Assembly: GCF_024300825.1 (NCBI RefSeq)
Contig: NZ_CP101323.1
Location: 3,472,001 to 3,536,000, forward strand
Reading direction: 5' to 3'
Source of the DNA: Natronomonas gomsonensis
GTDB lineage: Archaea; Halobacteriota; Halobacteria; Halobacteriales; Haloarculaceae
DNA length: 64,000 nucleotides
Of the stretch, positions 42,558-50,793 are shown in pieces. Made by a program: the position numbers and the translations under genes. Position 1 is the first letter of the stretch; every line of letters begins with the position of its first letter. The notes beneath the pieces are model-generated. The model saw only the letters and a program-made list of their open reading frames with translations. It did not search any database and was not told the origin of the DNA.

Positions 42558-43061
42558 ATGCAAAGAGACGAACTAGACAGCCAAGACGACATCAAGAAGC
42601 GGACTAAACGAGCACGAACGGAGGATATGACGGTCACCCTCCGTCGAACGGGCGGCATATACACGGTGCAGTCGGAATCCGGAAACGTGTATCGCGTCGA
42701 TGTACTCCGTAAGGGGTGCACCTGCCCGGATCAACAGAAAACAGCTGTCGAACGGTGTAAACATCTCCGGCGGGTCGACATGGAAATCAAAAACCGAACA
42801 GTTCCAACACCGGATGGCAGACTTCCAGAACGCCCACGTGCGGATGGTGGCGTGAAGGAATCTGTGAGAGATCCTTCCCAAGCACCCACCAGTGGCCGGA
42901 TCGAAGGCCCGCTGCAGGAACTCGACAAGCATGGGAATCCCACCGGGGAGTCGTACGTTCGGTGTCGGGCCTGTGGACGAGAGGCGATGCGCGAGAAGGA
43001 TCTCGAAGACTGCTGTCCGGAAATCTCTCAGACCGGCGAAAACACGTCGAGAACTCGGTAA
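42558..43061 (+). CDS. SWIM zinc-finger protein
   Basis: A 167-residue protein. The SWIM motif is GCTCPDQQKTAVERCKHLRRVDMEI (C-x-C...C-x-H). A second cysteine cluster, CRACGREAM with CC at the end, lies near the C-terminus. ATG 42558 begins MQRDELDSQDD. SWIM fingers bind DNA or proteins and are frequent in haloarchaeal mobile regions. Next to it on the right is the first copy of the TTAACCAAC palindrome. Confidence 0.8.
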   Translation: MQRDELDSQDDIKKRTKRARTEDMTVTLRRTGGIYTVQSESGNVYRVDVLRKGCTCPDQQKTAVERCKHLRRVDMEIKNRTVPTPDGRLPERPRADGGVKESVRDPSQAPTSGRIEGPLQELDKHGNPTGESYVRCRACGREAMREKDLEDCCPEISQTGENTSRTR

Positions 43062-43091
43062 GAGCCGCAGCGGGGGTCTGTGGCTAACAAA

Positions 43092-43123
43092 TTAACCAAC
43101 ATAGTGGCTGTTTTGTTGGTTAA
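43092..43123. repeat. Palindromic element copy 1 (TTAACCAAC-N14-GTTGGTTAA)
   Basis: Perfect 9-base inverted arms at 43092-43100 and 43115-43123, spaced 14 bases, i.e. about two helical turns between centres. It lies between convergent genes. Two more copies are at 47193-47223 and 49177-49208. Confidence 0.75.
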
Positions 43124-43195
43124 CACGGAGAGATTGATTCCAGCCGCTTTCAGAGAGAACAGGACAGCAAAACGAATAGTGGTGTCGGCGCGTGG

Positions 43196-44614
43196 CTAGC
43201 GACTGGAATCGTTGTATCGCTCGCGAGCCCGTGATTTTGATTCCTCGGGCACCGTTTGTAACTCTCCGCCGTAGCGATCGATGCTTCGTGTGATCGCCGC
43301 GGCGACAGCCTCCTGGCCGCGCCGGGTGTCTGGCGGGTCGGGAGCCAGCGCCGGCCGCATCGACTGCTGTGCCCCCTCGGGTCCAACCAATCGCCCGGCG
43401 GCGTTCGTCCGGAGCCAACAGAGCGGGCCGTCCCCAACCGTTCCGGTCTCCTCCTGTTCGAAGTAGTGTTCGACGGCGTCCAGCGACCCGTTCGAGAGGG
43501 CGGCTTTGATCTCCTGATTTCGGTCCCGTGATTCAGATCCGTTTCCGGCGCCGCCCGTGACGACAACGCGGGTCTCGGCGTGTTCCTCGACACTGATGTG
43601 GACCGGCTCTGCAAGCGTCCTTGCTGGGGGGCCGGCGTAGACAGGAGCTAGCGACACGGGGTCGGCGAGGAGCTTCCGGAACAGATCACCGTCCCCGGGA
43701 ACCAGTGTATCGACACCATCGACGACGACCGGAAAGGTGCTGTCGGTCGCTGTCGTTTGGGCGCCCTCCCAGAGCCGACAGCAAACAGCCGCCGCCAAGA
43801 GGTGGGTGCTGAGAGTGCCATCAATCGTTGGATTCGTCTCTTTGAACGGGTCGATGTCACCTGTAATCAAGATGATCTCGTTCTCCGTGAGAGCCCGAGC
43901 CGGATCGTAGGTCGAGTCACCGAGCAGTGGATTGCTTGGGGCGGGGTCGAGCGGCCCGCTGATGAGCGACGCTGCAAGCCGTAAAGGTTGGCCTTCGCGT
44001 GTTTGGGCCAGCTCGAACGGTGTCAACGAATCCAGGGCTTCGAGTTCCTCGAGGGCTTCGAAGGAATCCCTGAGATCGGGCTCCCTGAGCGCCTTCGTAT
44101 ACTCGTAATGCGGCTCCTTACCCTCGAACAACGCGGGCAGGATCGCCGAGAGGATGGGAGCGACAGCGGTGTCGAACCGGTCCCACACTGTTGCCGCATC
44201 CATGTACGCATTCACTCTGGTGGCGACCGGATCGGTCGTGAACGCGTCCCGATCTGGCGGTGCCTCGAATGGGTTGATCGCCACGCGCGCTACTGCTGGC
44301 ACATCTAACTGCGAGGCCACTTGCCATCGACCTACGTCGATCCAGACGACGTCTTCGAGGCGTTCCTGGGGAAGTCGAGCCAGAAGGTCGCGTGGCGTTG
44401 GGTCAGACGGATGGATGTAACAAAACCCGCGTCCCGCTGCAGCCAATTCGACACACCACCGCTGAACGATGGCAGTCCGCCGGTCGCGGTTGCCGGCGAC
44501 GTAACAGCCGCCATCGAGCGCGCCAGGCGGCAGCGACACCGTTTTATCGAGAGCATCGGGATCCCGACCGAGTGTGAGTTCCGGCGCTGTGTCACCGCTG
44601 TCAGTGGACGACAT
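43196..44614 (-). CDS. VirD4/TraD-like coupling-protein relative without a P-loop
   Basis: A 472-residue protein. The layout (YVAGNRDRRTAIVQRWCVELAAAGRGFCYIHPSDPTPRDLLARLPQERLEDVVWIDVG, INPFE, then a large central domain, ILITGDIDPF, PVVVDGVDTL) recalls VirD4/TraD/HerA-type ATPases at the positions of the P-loop, the DP and the Walker B. But the P-loop lysine position reads AGNRDRRTAI, and the Walker-B-like VVVDGVD lacks Glu. It is probably a non-catalytic family member of integrative or conjugative elements. Confidence 0.6.
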   Translation of the reverse strand: MSSTDSGDTAPELTLGRDPDALDKTVSLPPGALDGGCYVAGNRDRRTAIVQRWCVELAAAGRGFCYIHPSDPTPRDLLARLPQERLEDVVWIDVGRWQVASQLDVPAVARVAINPFEAPPDRDAFTTDPVATRVNAYMDAATVWDRFDTAVAPILSAILPALFEGKEPHYEYTKALREPDLRDSFEALEELEALDSLTPFELAQTREGQPLRLAASLISGPLDPAPSNPLLGDSTYDPARALTENEIILITGDIDPFKETNPTIDGTLSTHLLAAAVCCRLWEGAQTTATDSTFPVVVDGVDTLVPGDGDLFRKLLADPVSLAPVYAGPPARTLAEPVHISVEEHAETRVVVTGGAGNGSESRDRNQEIKAALSNGSLDAVEHYFEQEETGTVGDGPLCWLRTNAAGRLVGPEGAQQSMRPALAPDPPDTRRGQEAVAAAITRSIDRYGGELQTVPEESKSRARERYNDSSR

Positions 44615-44759
44615 CGTTGGGCGAAACCTTCAGGCCATTATACTAATCGTTTATCGTTGAAAGAAATGATGCCCCCACATCGCTCGTGCTTCGCGTCTCG
44701 CCCCTCAGGTTGTGGGTGCCACCGGCGATGTGTTGATATTGCAGCCTAGAGATGCGAAG
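44615..44759. other. Intergenic region upstream of the TraD-like gene
   Basis: Holds the promoter of the minus-strand gene, with AT-rich sequence at about 44640-44660. No gene seen. Confidence 0.35.
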
Positions 44760-44888
44760 AGCCGCACCGATCCATCGCACAAATTGTACTATGCTAGTAA
44801 CTGGGAGGATCAACAAAAGATGGACCGGGACGTCGGGGAATTCGCGGATTTGTATGAAGTGCTCGCCGACGAATCCGACGAGGAGTAA
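44760..44888 (+). pseudogene. C-terminal remnant of an unidentified gene
   Basis: The frame ending at 44886-44888 reads RTDPSHKLYYASNWEDQQKMDRDVGEFADLYEVLADESDEE. It has the acidic composition of haloarchaeal coding sequence but no start codon or 5-prime region. It is probably the tail of a deleted gene. Confidence 0.4.
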
Positions 44889-44972
44889 CCACTGTTCTCT
44901 TGATAATCCCATCCCGACCTCTGATTCCGGTGATAGGACTCCTGTTTCGGCCTTTGTACCTATGTTTTAGGG

Positions 44973-45010
44973 TCCATAGGTTTATTGCTATGGAGAGAAT
45001 ACCATAGGGT
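44973..45010. promoter_or_regulatory. Operator-like inverted repeats before the TumE-type pair
   Basis: TCCATAG (44973-44979) and its complement CTATGGA (44988-44994) form an inverted repeat with an 8-base spacer. A third half-site CCATAGGGT is at 45003-45010, directly before the start codon at 45016. This would suit autoregulation by the HVO_A0114-type DNA-binding partner. Confidence 0.55.
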
Positions 45011-45015
45011 AACGG

Positions 45016-45321
45016 ATGGCGTCCTACACGTCGATCGCGGACTGGCAGGATGTCAATGATGGCTACGTTGTCGATGTGACCATCCGACAGACGGCGGATG
45101 ACACGTACCCGAGTGGCTGGGACTATGCCCTCCATCTTGGGGAAGTCGGTGGCGACACCATCCTCCGATATGACAACGCCCACGAACGGACGAAGGGTCA
45201 CGAGCGCCACACGCGAAACGATATCGAAACCATCCAGTTTCCAGGTATGCTGGCACTCTACGACCGATTCAAACACGAAACGGAGGAGATGGCACCCGTT
45301 TCGTGGGACTGGCCGGAGTAG
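45016..45321 (+). CDS. TumE-type toxin-like protein (DUF6516)
   Basis: A 101-residue protein. It reads MASYTSIADWQDVNDGYVVDVTIRQTADDTYPSGWDYALHLGEVGGDTILRYDNAHERTKGHERHT..., the DUF6516/TumE pattern, with YDNAHERTKGHERH as conserved core. It precedes a gene for an HVO_A0114-family DNA-binding protein by 22 bases, a common haloarchaeal arrangement regarded as a toxin-antitoxin-like pair. Confidence 0.8.
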   Translation: MASYTSIADWQDVNDGYVVDVTIRQTADDTYPSGWDYALHLGEVGGDTILRYDNAHERTKGHERHTRNDIETIQFPGMLALYDRFKHETEEMAPVSWDWPE

Positions 45322-45343
45322 GACGTCTCCAGGAGGAATACAC

Positions 45344-45748
45344 ATGCCCACGCTCAAAGTCACCGTCGGTGAACGTAACCGCCTCGACGAGCACACACGC
45401 AACCGTCTCAAGGCCGCTCAAGAAGGAGTGGACCTCGAGGATGCCCAGCCGGTGCTGAACTTTGAGACGTACGCCGAGCTCAGTCGGCTGCTCAGCCCGA
45501 AGAACTTGGAACTGCTAGAGGCAATCGCTGAACAGGGCCCCGAGAGCATCCGTGAAGCCGCCGAACTGGTGGCTCGGGACTACAAGCAGGTCCACCGGAA
45601 TCTCTCCGAACTCGAAGACATCGGTGTCATCGAATTCGAAGGGGGTGGGGCGGGCAAAGCGAAGAAACCGAAACTAGCCTACGATGGCCTTGAAATAGAC
45701 ATTCCATTCGCAGGCTCGAACGAGCGCGTCGGGGCTGCCACCCCGTGA
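45344..45748 (+). CDS. HVO_A0114-family winged-helix DNA-binding protein
   Basis: A 134-residue protein. ATG 45344 follows a good Shine-Dalgarno-like AGGAGGA at 45331, unusual among the otherwise leaderless genes here. The HTH is LSPKNLELLEAIAEQGPESIREAAELVARDYKQVHRNLSELEDIGVIEFEGGG, of MarR/ArsR-like type. It is the partner, and probably the antitoxin and autorepressor, of the TumE-like gene before it. Confidence 0.82.
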   Translation: MPTLKVTVGERNRLDEHTRNRLKAAQEGVDLEDAQPVLNFETYAELSRLLSPKNLELLEAIAEQGPESIREAAELVARDYKQVHRNLSELEDIGVIEFEGGGAGKAKKPKLAYDGLEIDIPFAGSNERVGAATP

Positions 45749-45829
45749 CTACTCCCACGGATACATTCGGAGACTGAGACCTTCTGATCGTCGTATACCA
45801 TGAGTCCCGAGTGGCGGTAGTCATCGTGC

Positions 45830-46020
45830 AATCGGAGAACGTCTGTATCGTTGGTCAGTCGCAAGAATTCATTCCGCGAGTCGACGGTCCCGCTTTCTGA
45901 CGCCGAAAAACGACGCATGCAAGAAGGCCATGTCAGTTCCGGCACTGAAACGGACGAAGACGATATCGACGAGGTCCTGTATAGGTGCGTCTGCTGATCG
46001 ATACGGGCGTTCTCTACGCA
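45830..46020 (+). pseudogene. Remnant of a VapBC-type pair
   Basis: A short frame (NSFRESTVPLSDAEKRRMQEGHVSSGTETDEDDIDEVLY...) of antitoxin-like composition ends at 45996. Overlapping it, GTG 45985 opens RLLIDTGVLYAGT, the N-terminus of a PIN toxin with the first Asp. The toxin frame loses PIN character after about 12 residues. This fits a broken vapBC locus. Confidence 0.4.
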
Positions 46021-46186
46021 GGAACGTTCTCGGGCTTCAGCCGGTCGGCCTGGTGGGCAGCAGTCAGATATGACTGGGTCGTCGGAGTGGGTACTGTTTG
46101 CGATCCCACTCTCTCAATCTCAAGTGCGAAGTCGCGCCAGAACGGACGGCCAAACACTCAAGAATCATGTAATCCAATATTTATCT

Positions 46187-46432
46187 ATGGCCACCATCGA
46201 AATTGACGATGAGGTGTATGACGCATTGCGAATTCCTGAAGGAGAGCGATCGAAGGCGATGAAGCAGGAGTTAGCAGTGTCACTCTACGCACGCGATATT
46301 CTCTCGTTCGGCAAAGCCCGAGCGTTAGCCGAGATGTCTAAACGCGAGTTCCATACGCTCCTCGGCGAACGAGAAATCCCTCGACACTACACCGAAGCTG
46401 AACTTGCTGAAGACTTCGAATATGCCCAGTAG
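46187..46432 (+). CDS. UPF0175-family antitoxin
   Basis: An 81-residue protein. ATIEIDDEVYDALRIPEGERSKAMKQELAVSLYARDILSFGKARALAEMSKREFHTLLGEREIPRHYTEAELAEDFEYAQ follows the UPF0175 pattern throughout (the KARALAEMSKREFHTLL core is diagnostic). ATG 46187 is used because the domain starts there. It overlaps the PIN toxin gene by 11 bases, so the two are translated together. Confidence 0.85.
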   Translation: MATIEIDDEVYDALRIPEGERSKAMKQELAVSLYARDILSFGKARALAEMSKREFHTLLGEREIPRHYTEAELAEDFEYAQ

Positions 46433-46898
46433 TGATCTTGTGGTCTCGGATACATCACCGCTCTTGAATCTCGCGCTCATCGATCAACTCGACCTTCTCA
46501 AAGCTCAATTTAGCGGTATTTCGATTCCGGACCAGGTTTGGGGTGAACTCACTGAAGGAGATGCTGGGTTGAACGCTATCCGTGAACTGCGAGAAGAGGG
46601 GTTCCTAAACGTGGTTGAGGTGGAGCGCTCGGACCTGTTCATCGAAATACGTCGGCAATTGGATCGTGGTGAAACAGCCGCGATTTGTTACGCGATTGGG
46701 CAGGATGCCGAACTCATCCTCTTAGATGAGAAAGAAGGCCGACGCGTCGCTCGCGATCATGACTTGACTGTCACGGGAGTAATCGGTGTATTTCTCAAGG
46801 GAGCTAACGCCGGCAACGTGGACTTAGAGCGAGAGCTTGCCGCCCTCCGTGAAGCAGGTTTCTGGATTTCTGATGCGCTCTATTCGCAGGTCCTATAG
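46422..46898 (+). CDS. PIN-domain toxin, DUF3368
   Basis: A 158-residue protein. LVVSDTSPLLNLALIDQL has the first Asp; IPDQVWGELTEGD the conserved Glu; LDRGETAAICYAIGQDAELILLDEKEGRRVA the later acidic residues. All four expected acidic positions are filled, so it may be an active nuclease. The partner antitoxin is the UPF0175 gene immediately in front, and the pair is intact, unlike the vapBC remnant 200 bases upstream. Confidence 0.85.
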   Translation: MPSSDLVVSDTSPLLNLALIDQLDLLKAQFSGISIPDQVWGELTEGDAGLNAIRELREEGFLNVVEVERSDLFIEIRRQLDRGETAAICYAIGQDAELILLDEKEGRRVARDHDLTVTGVIGVFLKGANAGNVDLERELAALREAGFWISDALYSQVL

Positions 46899-47192
46899 AA
46901 CGCTGAAAAGTAATCAACTCGTTAGACATCGTTCGATGGCAGCTCAGGTAACCAACTGCGGCGATTCACATTAAAATACAGGGGAAAATTCATGAAACTC
47001 GCTGTGGGGGGTGTCCTACGGAACTAGGTAAATAATTTCCGCAGACTGTTTACTCATATGGCCGATGTGGCCGCTAATTAAACAGGGTCCGAAAGGTTTT
47101 GATATTCTACTCTGTTGCAAAATTTGATATGTAACGAACGGGAGTCCGTTCATCCCGTGAAACTCCGACTATATTGGTTGTTATCCCTCGTC

Positions 47193-47223
47193 TTAACCAA
47201 CAGTATTCCTGAACGTTGGTTAA
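47193..47223. repeat. Palindromic element copy 2 (TTAACCAAC-N13-GTTGGTTAA)
   Basis: Perfect arms at 47193-47201 and 47215-47223. It lies at the left of the hairpin array, about 520 bases before the TFB gene, in the 0.85-kb gap between PIN toxin and TFB. Same arms as the copies at 43092 and 49177. Confidence 0.75.
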
Positions 47224-47746
47224 TTCGCCAAGCGGTTCATAGGAGAGCTCCTGTTCGTCAACCGGTCGGGCACAAGCATTGGTTCGCTCGGTGAGTAGCT
47301 CTCGGTTCGCCGCGCTCGGCGCTGCTAGCGGTGCGCTCTCGCGACCGACCATTCCGGGCATGCGGGCGCTCTCCGCACCGCCCGCGCCCGTTCCGGGCTG
47401 AAATGAATATGGTCTCGACGCCAGCGGGTAAGCGCCGGGGGTTGCGCAAATGCTCACCCCCGACGCTTACTCCGCTGGACGAGCGCACCGCTCAGGTCGC
47501 CGGAAGACTCACTTCGTTCGTCTTCCGAGCCCTGCCTCGCTTCACTCGGCAGGACGCACGCGCGCGGCTTGTATCCTCCCCGTCTGTGGCGCGCTCTCGC
47601 TCGCGCCCAAAGGGGCGCTCGCGAAGGCGCGAGCGAGAGCGCGCAGTCCAGTCGTGACTAGTCGGGTCGGTTGTGTAGAAAATCCCCGTGCTGGAACACG
47701 GGGGCGTCGGGCGCTCAGTGAGCGCCTTCGGAGTTGAAGTACTCCA
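47224..47746. repeat. Array of strong hairpins upstream of the TFB gene
   Basis: Four successive inverted repeats: 47421-47478 (about 22-base arms, one mismatch and one bulge), 47501-47527 (CGGAAGAC/GTCTTCCG), 47531-47553 (CCTGCC/GGCAGG) and 47589-47644 (perfect 19-base arms with an 18-base loop). A further GCGGGCG/CGCCCGC hairpin lies at about 47365-47385. There is no ORF of coding appearance. The nearest is the TFB gene starting at 47747. Confidence 0.7.
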
Positions 47747-48811
47747 ATGAGTTCTAAGGGAATTATCGAACTTGAAGATTCGGTCGAACAGAATGCAACT
47801 GAAAGCGACGATGCGGTCGTCGTCGACGTGCGTGGTGCGGAGTGGCAGTCGACGTGTCCGGAGTGTGACGGCCGGGTGCGGAAGCGGGGTCACGAGTCGA
47901 TGTGTGCGGACTGTGGATTGGTCGTGCGCGTCGAGACGCTGGATCGGACGCCGACGCTGAAAGACCATGCACCGACGGCGGACGATCGAAGCGGTGAGTG
48001 GGCGTGTGAGCCAACGAATCAGCTCCGGGTCGATAAGGGCCTCGTGACGACGTTCTTCCTCTCGACGGACGGAAAGGGCAACACGTTATCGCCGGAGCGG
48101 AAGGACAAGATGGAGCGACTGCGGCGGCGGCACAAGCGCTTCACGATGCACGACCGGCGTGACCAACGGCTGAACGAGGGGATGCGCGATATCGGGATGC
48201 TCGGTGCCAACCTCGGGCTGCCGGAGCACGTCCAGACCGAAGCCGGCTGGTACCTGAAGGCAGCCAAGCGTGAGCGATTGCCCGCTGGCCGGATGCCCTG
48301 GGAGGCGCTGGCGGCGGGGGCCGTGCAGTTAGCAGCCCGCAAGGCCGGCATCGAGCGCGACCCTGTGGATGTCGCCCAGTACGCGAAGGCGTCGCTGGAT
48401 CGAGTGTGTGCCGGCGCGCGGAAGATTCGCATCGAGACGGATGTGGATGCCCCACCGGTGCGTGACCGGGCGGTCGATCGGGTCGTCGCAGCGCTCGATG
48501 ATGTCCTCGATGTCGAGGCGGCGATCGAGCTGGTGCGAGTCGGTGAGCGGTTGTTGGCCGTGGCTGATAGCGAGGGCATTGGGCCGGGCACGCATCGGAT
48601 GGCGATGGCCGGTGCGGCCGTGTATGCGGCCGATCGGCTGACGAGCGAGAAACATCTGACCCAAGCCGAGGTGGTCGAGGCGGCGTCGGCGGTCGTGCCC
48701 ACGTCGACGAGCCAGATTCGGAGCTACTCGCGAGAAGTCCACGACATCGGGCAGGCGCGGTTCCAGTCGCTGTCGAATGACACGCTACCGGGGCTGGTGC
48801 AGGCCGACTGA
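47747..48811 (+). CDS. tfb: Transcription initiation factor IIB paralogue
   Basis: A 354-residue protein. Zinc ribbon at about residues 34-58: CPECDGRVRKRGHESMCADCG. The B-finger/linker segment carries KGNTLSPERKDKMERLRRRHKR. Two cyclin folds follow, at about 120-215 and 225-330 (AAGAVQLAARKAGIERDPVDVAQYAKASLDRVC; AGAAVYAADRLTSEKHLTQAEVVEAASAVVPTSTSQIRSYSREV), the second with a typical recognition helix. Haloarchaea have many TFBs with specialised promoters; a TFB carried next to an origin may direct genes of the replicon. Confidence 0.88.
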   Translation: MSSKGIIELEDSVEQNATESDDAVVVDVRGAEWQSTCPECDGRVRKRGHESMCADCGLVVRVETLDRTPTLKDHAPTADDRSGEWACEPTNQLRVDKGLVTTFFLSTDGKGNTLSPERKDKMERLRRRHKRFTMHDRRDQRLNEGMRDIGMLGANLGLPEHVQTEAGWYLKAAKRERLPAGRMPWEALAAGAVQLAARKAGIERDPVDVAQYAKASLDRVCAGARKIRIETDVDAPPVRDRAVDRVVAALDDVLDVEAAIELVRVGERLLAVADSEGIGPGTHRMAMAGAAVYAADRLTSEKHLTQAEVVEAASAVVPTSTSQIRSYSREVHDIGQARFQSLSNDTLPGLVQAD

Positions 48812-49176
48812 GGGGACCTCTCCCTCGTTTTTTCGCGACCACCACGCCACGCCCACCGCCCCACCCTCCGCTCCGTGCTCGCTCACTCCGTTCGCTGTGC
48901 GCGCAGCCACGACCTACATACTTGAATGTTGAGATACAGAATACCTATGCCAACCGGCTCACGATGCGTGGTATTGGCCCTACCGATTGAGTATCCACTC
49001 GAACGGAGTGTGGGGATGCACATACTCGGGACGTGTTCATCAGTGCAGAAGCACCCCGTCACTGAGCTGGTACTGGTGGCTGGAGCGCATCGGTTCCGAG
49101 TTCGGCTTCCAGTTCCGCCCACTCGCGTCGGAGTGTCTGCATCTCCTCTGGATCGTCGTGATTGTCCTCGTTCTTC
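48812..49176. other. Intergenic region after TFB
   Basis: No gene. It contains the GC-rich, CGCTC-type run near 48870-48910 common in haloarchaeal intergenic DNA, then unremarkable sequence up to the third TTAACCAAC palindrome. Confidence 0.35.
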
Positions 49177-49208
49177 TTAACCAACGGAGTGCTCCAAATG
49201 TTGGTTAA
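49177..49208. repeat. Palindromic element copy 3 (TTAACCAAC-N14-GTTGGTTAA)
   Basis: Perfect arms at 49177-49185 and 49200-49208 with a 14-base spacer. It stands between the TFB gene and the ORB-like repeats of the origin. Confidence 0.75.
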
Positions 49209-49401
49209 GACAACTCCCTAGTTCGATCGGTCGCACTCTTCCATCAGCTACTCGGATTCTGGCGGTCGGCGTTTCGGTGGGGATGGTTCTTTTGCCGAAT
49301 TCGAAGCTACTGACCTCTACACTCTTCCCAATCGAGTACTACAGCAGAGTCCCGGTGGTTCGTTTGGGATAGCTGAAAGTGGAGACCACGGTTTGAAACA
49401 C

Positions 49402-49860
49402 AGAGACACTCCAGTGTTTCAACTGAAGCTGCCCCAGTGTAGTGGTGTGGCTCTGGTACGTGGACTTTCACGAGGCATTCCATATCCGGTGGTGCCTGAT
49501 GGGGAGTATAAGCAGAGACACCCCACGCTTTCAAGTGAAGCTGACTTGTGGAGAGGCCGTTGGGAAAGCCAGGGGCCGAGTATGAGGATTGACGGATTCG
49601 ATCGTCTCTTGGGCCATCGCTTCTGAGAACACACGACATAGTGGGGTGTTTCCCGATTTCGAATACTCCCAATTCGTGGTAGGCATCGCAATATACCATC
49701 GCTTCACTCGAAATGGTGGGGTGTCTTGGGACTGCAACAACTGAGTACACCAACGATATTACTACGACCACCCCACCGCTACAAGTGAAGTATTTATTGC
49801 GATTTCCGCTTACTAAGCAGAGGGTATTGGTTGGAACACCCCACCATTTCGAGTGAAACT
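49402..49860. repeat. ORB-like repeat cluster, upstream side (six copies)
   Basis: Six copies of a 22-26-base repeat (CACCCCAC, then about five variable bases, then TTTC-AGTGAA): 49404-49429, 49515-49541, 49766-49791 and 49835-49860 in one direction, 49628-49651 and 49702-49727 in the other. The run of G on one strand next to a TTCACT-GAAA part fits archaeal origin recognition boxes. No gene lies inside the cluster. AT-rich DNA at 49788-49830 between two copies could be the unwinding element. Confidence 0.72.
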
Positions 49861-49901
49861 TTGAGAAGAATTTTTGAGCAGAACAGCTGTACAGAGCCCG
49901 T

Positions 49902-50430
49902 TTATAGGAGACCGTTCATTGATGCAATCTCTCGAATTGTCTGGATTTCAGCCTCCAGATGGAGAACGTCGGACATCGCATCGACGGCGCTGGTAAATGG
50001 AACGTTGAGTTCGTAGCTGTAGTAGTTCCCACGAGAACCAATCCGATTCTCCTAGGCCGAGAGAATCCCGAGCATTCGGAGCTCGGAGAGGTGATTGTGC
50101 ACCGAGCGTTGGGTTAGTGAATCGGATTCAGCGGACTCACACAGCGAGACGTACTCCTCGTAACACTCGCGAGTTCGAGCCGGTGTTTCCTCCTTCGCCG
50201 CTTTCGACACGACGGCCAACAGTGCGAGCTGCCCGTGGGTCGTGAGTTGCCGCATTCCCTCTTCGACGCGCTCCTGTTCTAATTTCGCTCGTGCAGCCTC
50301 GACGTGGTCTCGCTCGATTGTATCGAGGTTCCGATTTTCAGCCAGCTCTCCCGCGAGTCGAAGTAGATCAAGTGCCTGTCGAGCACTCCCACTATAGAAT
50401 AAGTGTATATCCCGTACAAGCCTCCGATCT
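49902..50430 (-). pseudogene. orc1/cdc6 remnant with an internal stop
   Basis: Reading the minus strand: ARQALDLLRLAGELAENRNLDTIERDHVEAARAKLE...MRQLTTHGQLALLAVV...RSVHNHLSELRMLGILSA, then a TAG at 50052-50054, then GSRGNYYSYELNVPFTSAV... to a stop at 49902. This is the end of the AAA+ lid and the C-terminal winged helix of Orc1/Cdc6. The N-terminal two-thirds with the P-loop are missing (frame fades near 50430). So it is a truncated, nonsense-mutated second orc1. Confidence 0.78.
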
Positions 50431-50529
50431 CTCTCTCAAGGGGTGTATGGTGGAACTGGCCTTTGAGGAGTGTCTCTGTTCTCCTGGATGACGATACTCG
50501 ACGACGTCGGCCGGCTTGCAGGGTCGGTA

Positions 50530-50668
50530 AGGGAGAGTACGTTTCGTGTGCTTTTGCAGAGCGATAGCCGCGGGAGCATCACAGAGAGAGTGGATTTCTT
50601 GTGCTTGCCACGCTGGTTGTGATGACGCGATTGGCTCGGAGTGAGAGAGGACGTTTCGTGTGCTTTCC
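50530..50668 (+). repeat. Second origin repeat family, upstream pair
   Basis: Two copies of GAGAG-ACGTTTCGTGTGCTTT in the same direction at 50530-50555 and 50640-50668. The matching pair in the opposite direction lies just after orc1 at 51990-52011 and 52045-52075. The four copies face each other around the orc1 gene. Different from the ORB-like family. Confidence 0.7.
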
Positions 50669-50757
50669 TATGTGTCCTTCACAAAATGAGGGCGACGTAA
50701 CCGATATTTCTGGCTTCAATCGATTTCAACAGTAGCATACGAAACAAACAACGCTTG

Positions 50758-50793
50758 GCTTTATATATCTATGTCGAATTGGATACGGTATCC
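50758..50793 (+). promoter_or_regulatory. orc1 promoter
   Basis: GCTTTATATATC at 50758-50769 is a good archaeal TATA box about 27 bases before ATG 50794. This supports leaderless transcription and a start at 50794 instead of the earlier in-frame ATG 50755, which lies upstream of the box. Confidence 0.7.

Noticed and set aside
45985-46206. Complete PIN toxin gene
   Set aside because: PIN similarity stops after about 12 residues and the rest is out of character, so it is treated as a remnant.
49402-49860. Possible CRISPR array
   Set aside because: The repeats are in both orientations with irregular spacing and variable centres, and lie next to orc1, so they fit origin boxes instead. No cas genes are present in the window.
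50755-50793. Upstream ATG as orc1 start
   Set aside because: It lies in front of the TATA box whose position fits leaderless transcription from 50794, and the extra 13 residues are not typical of Orc1.
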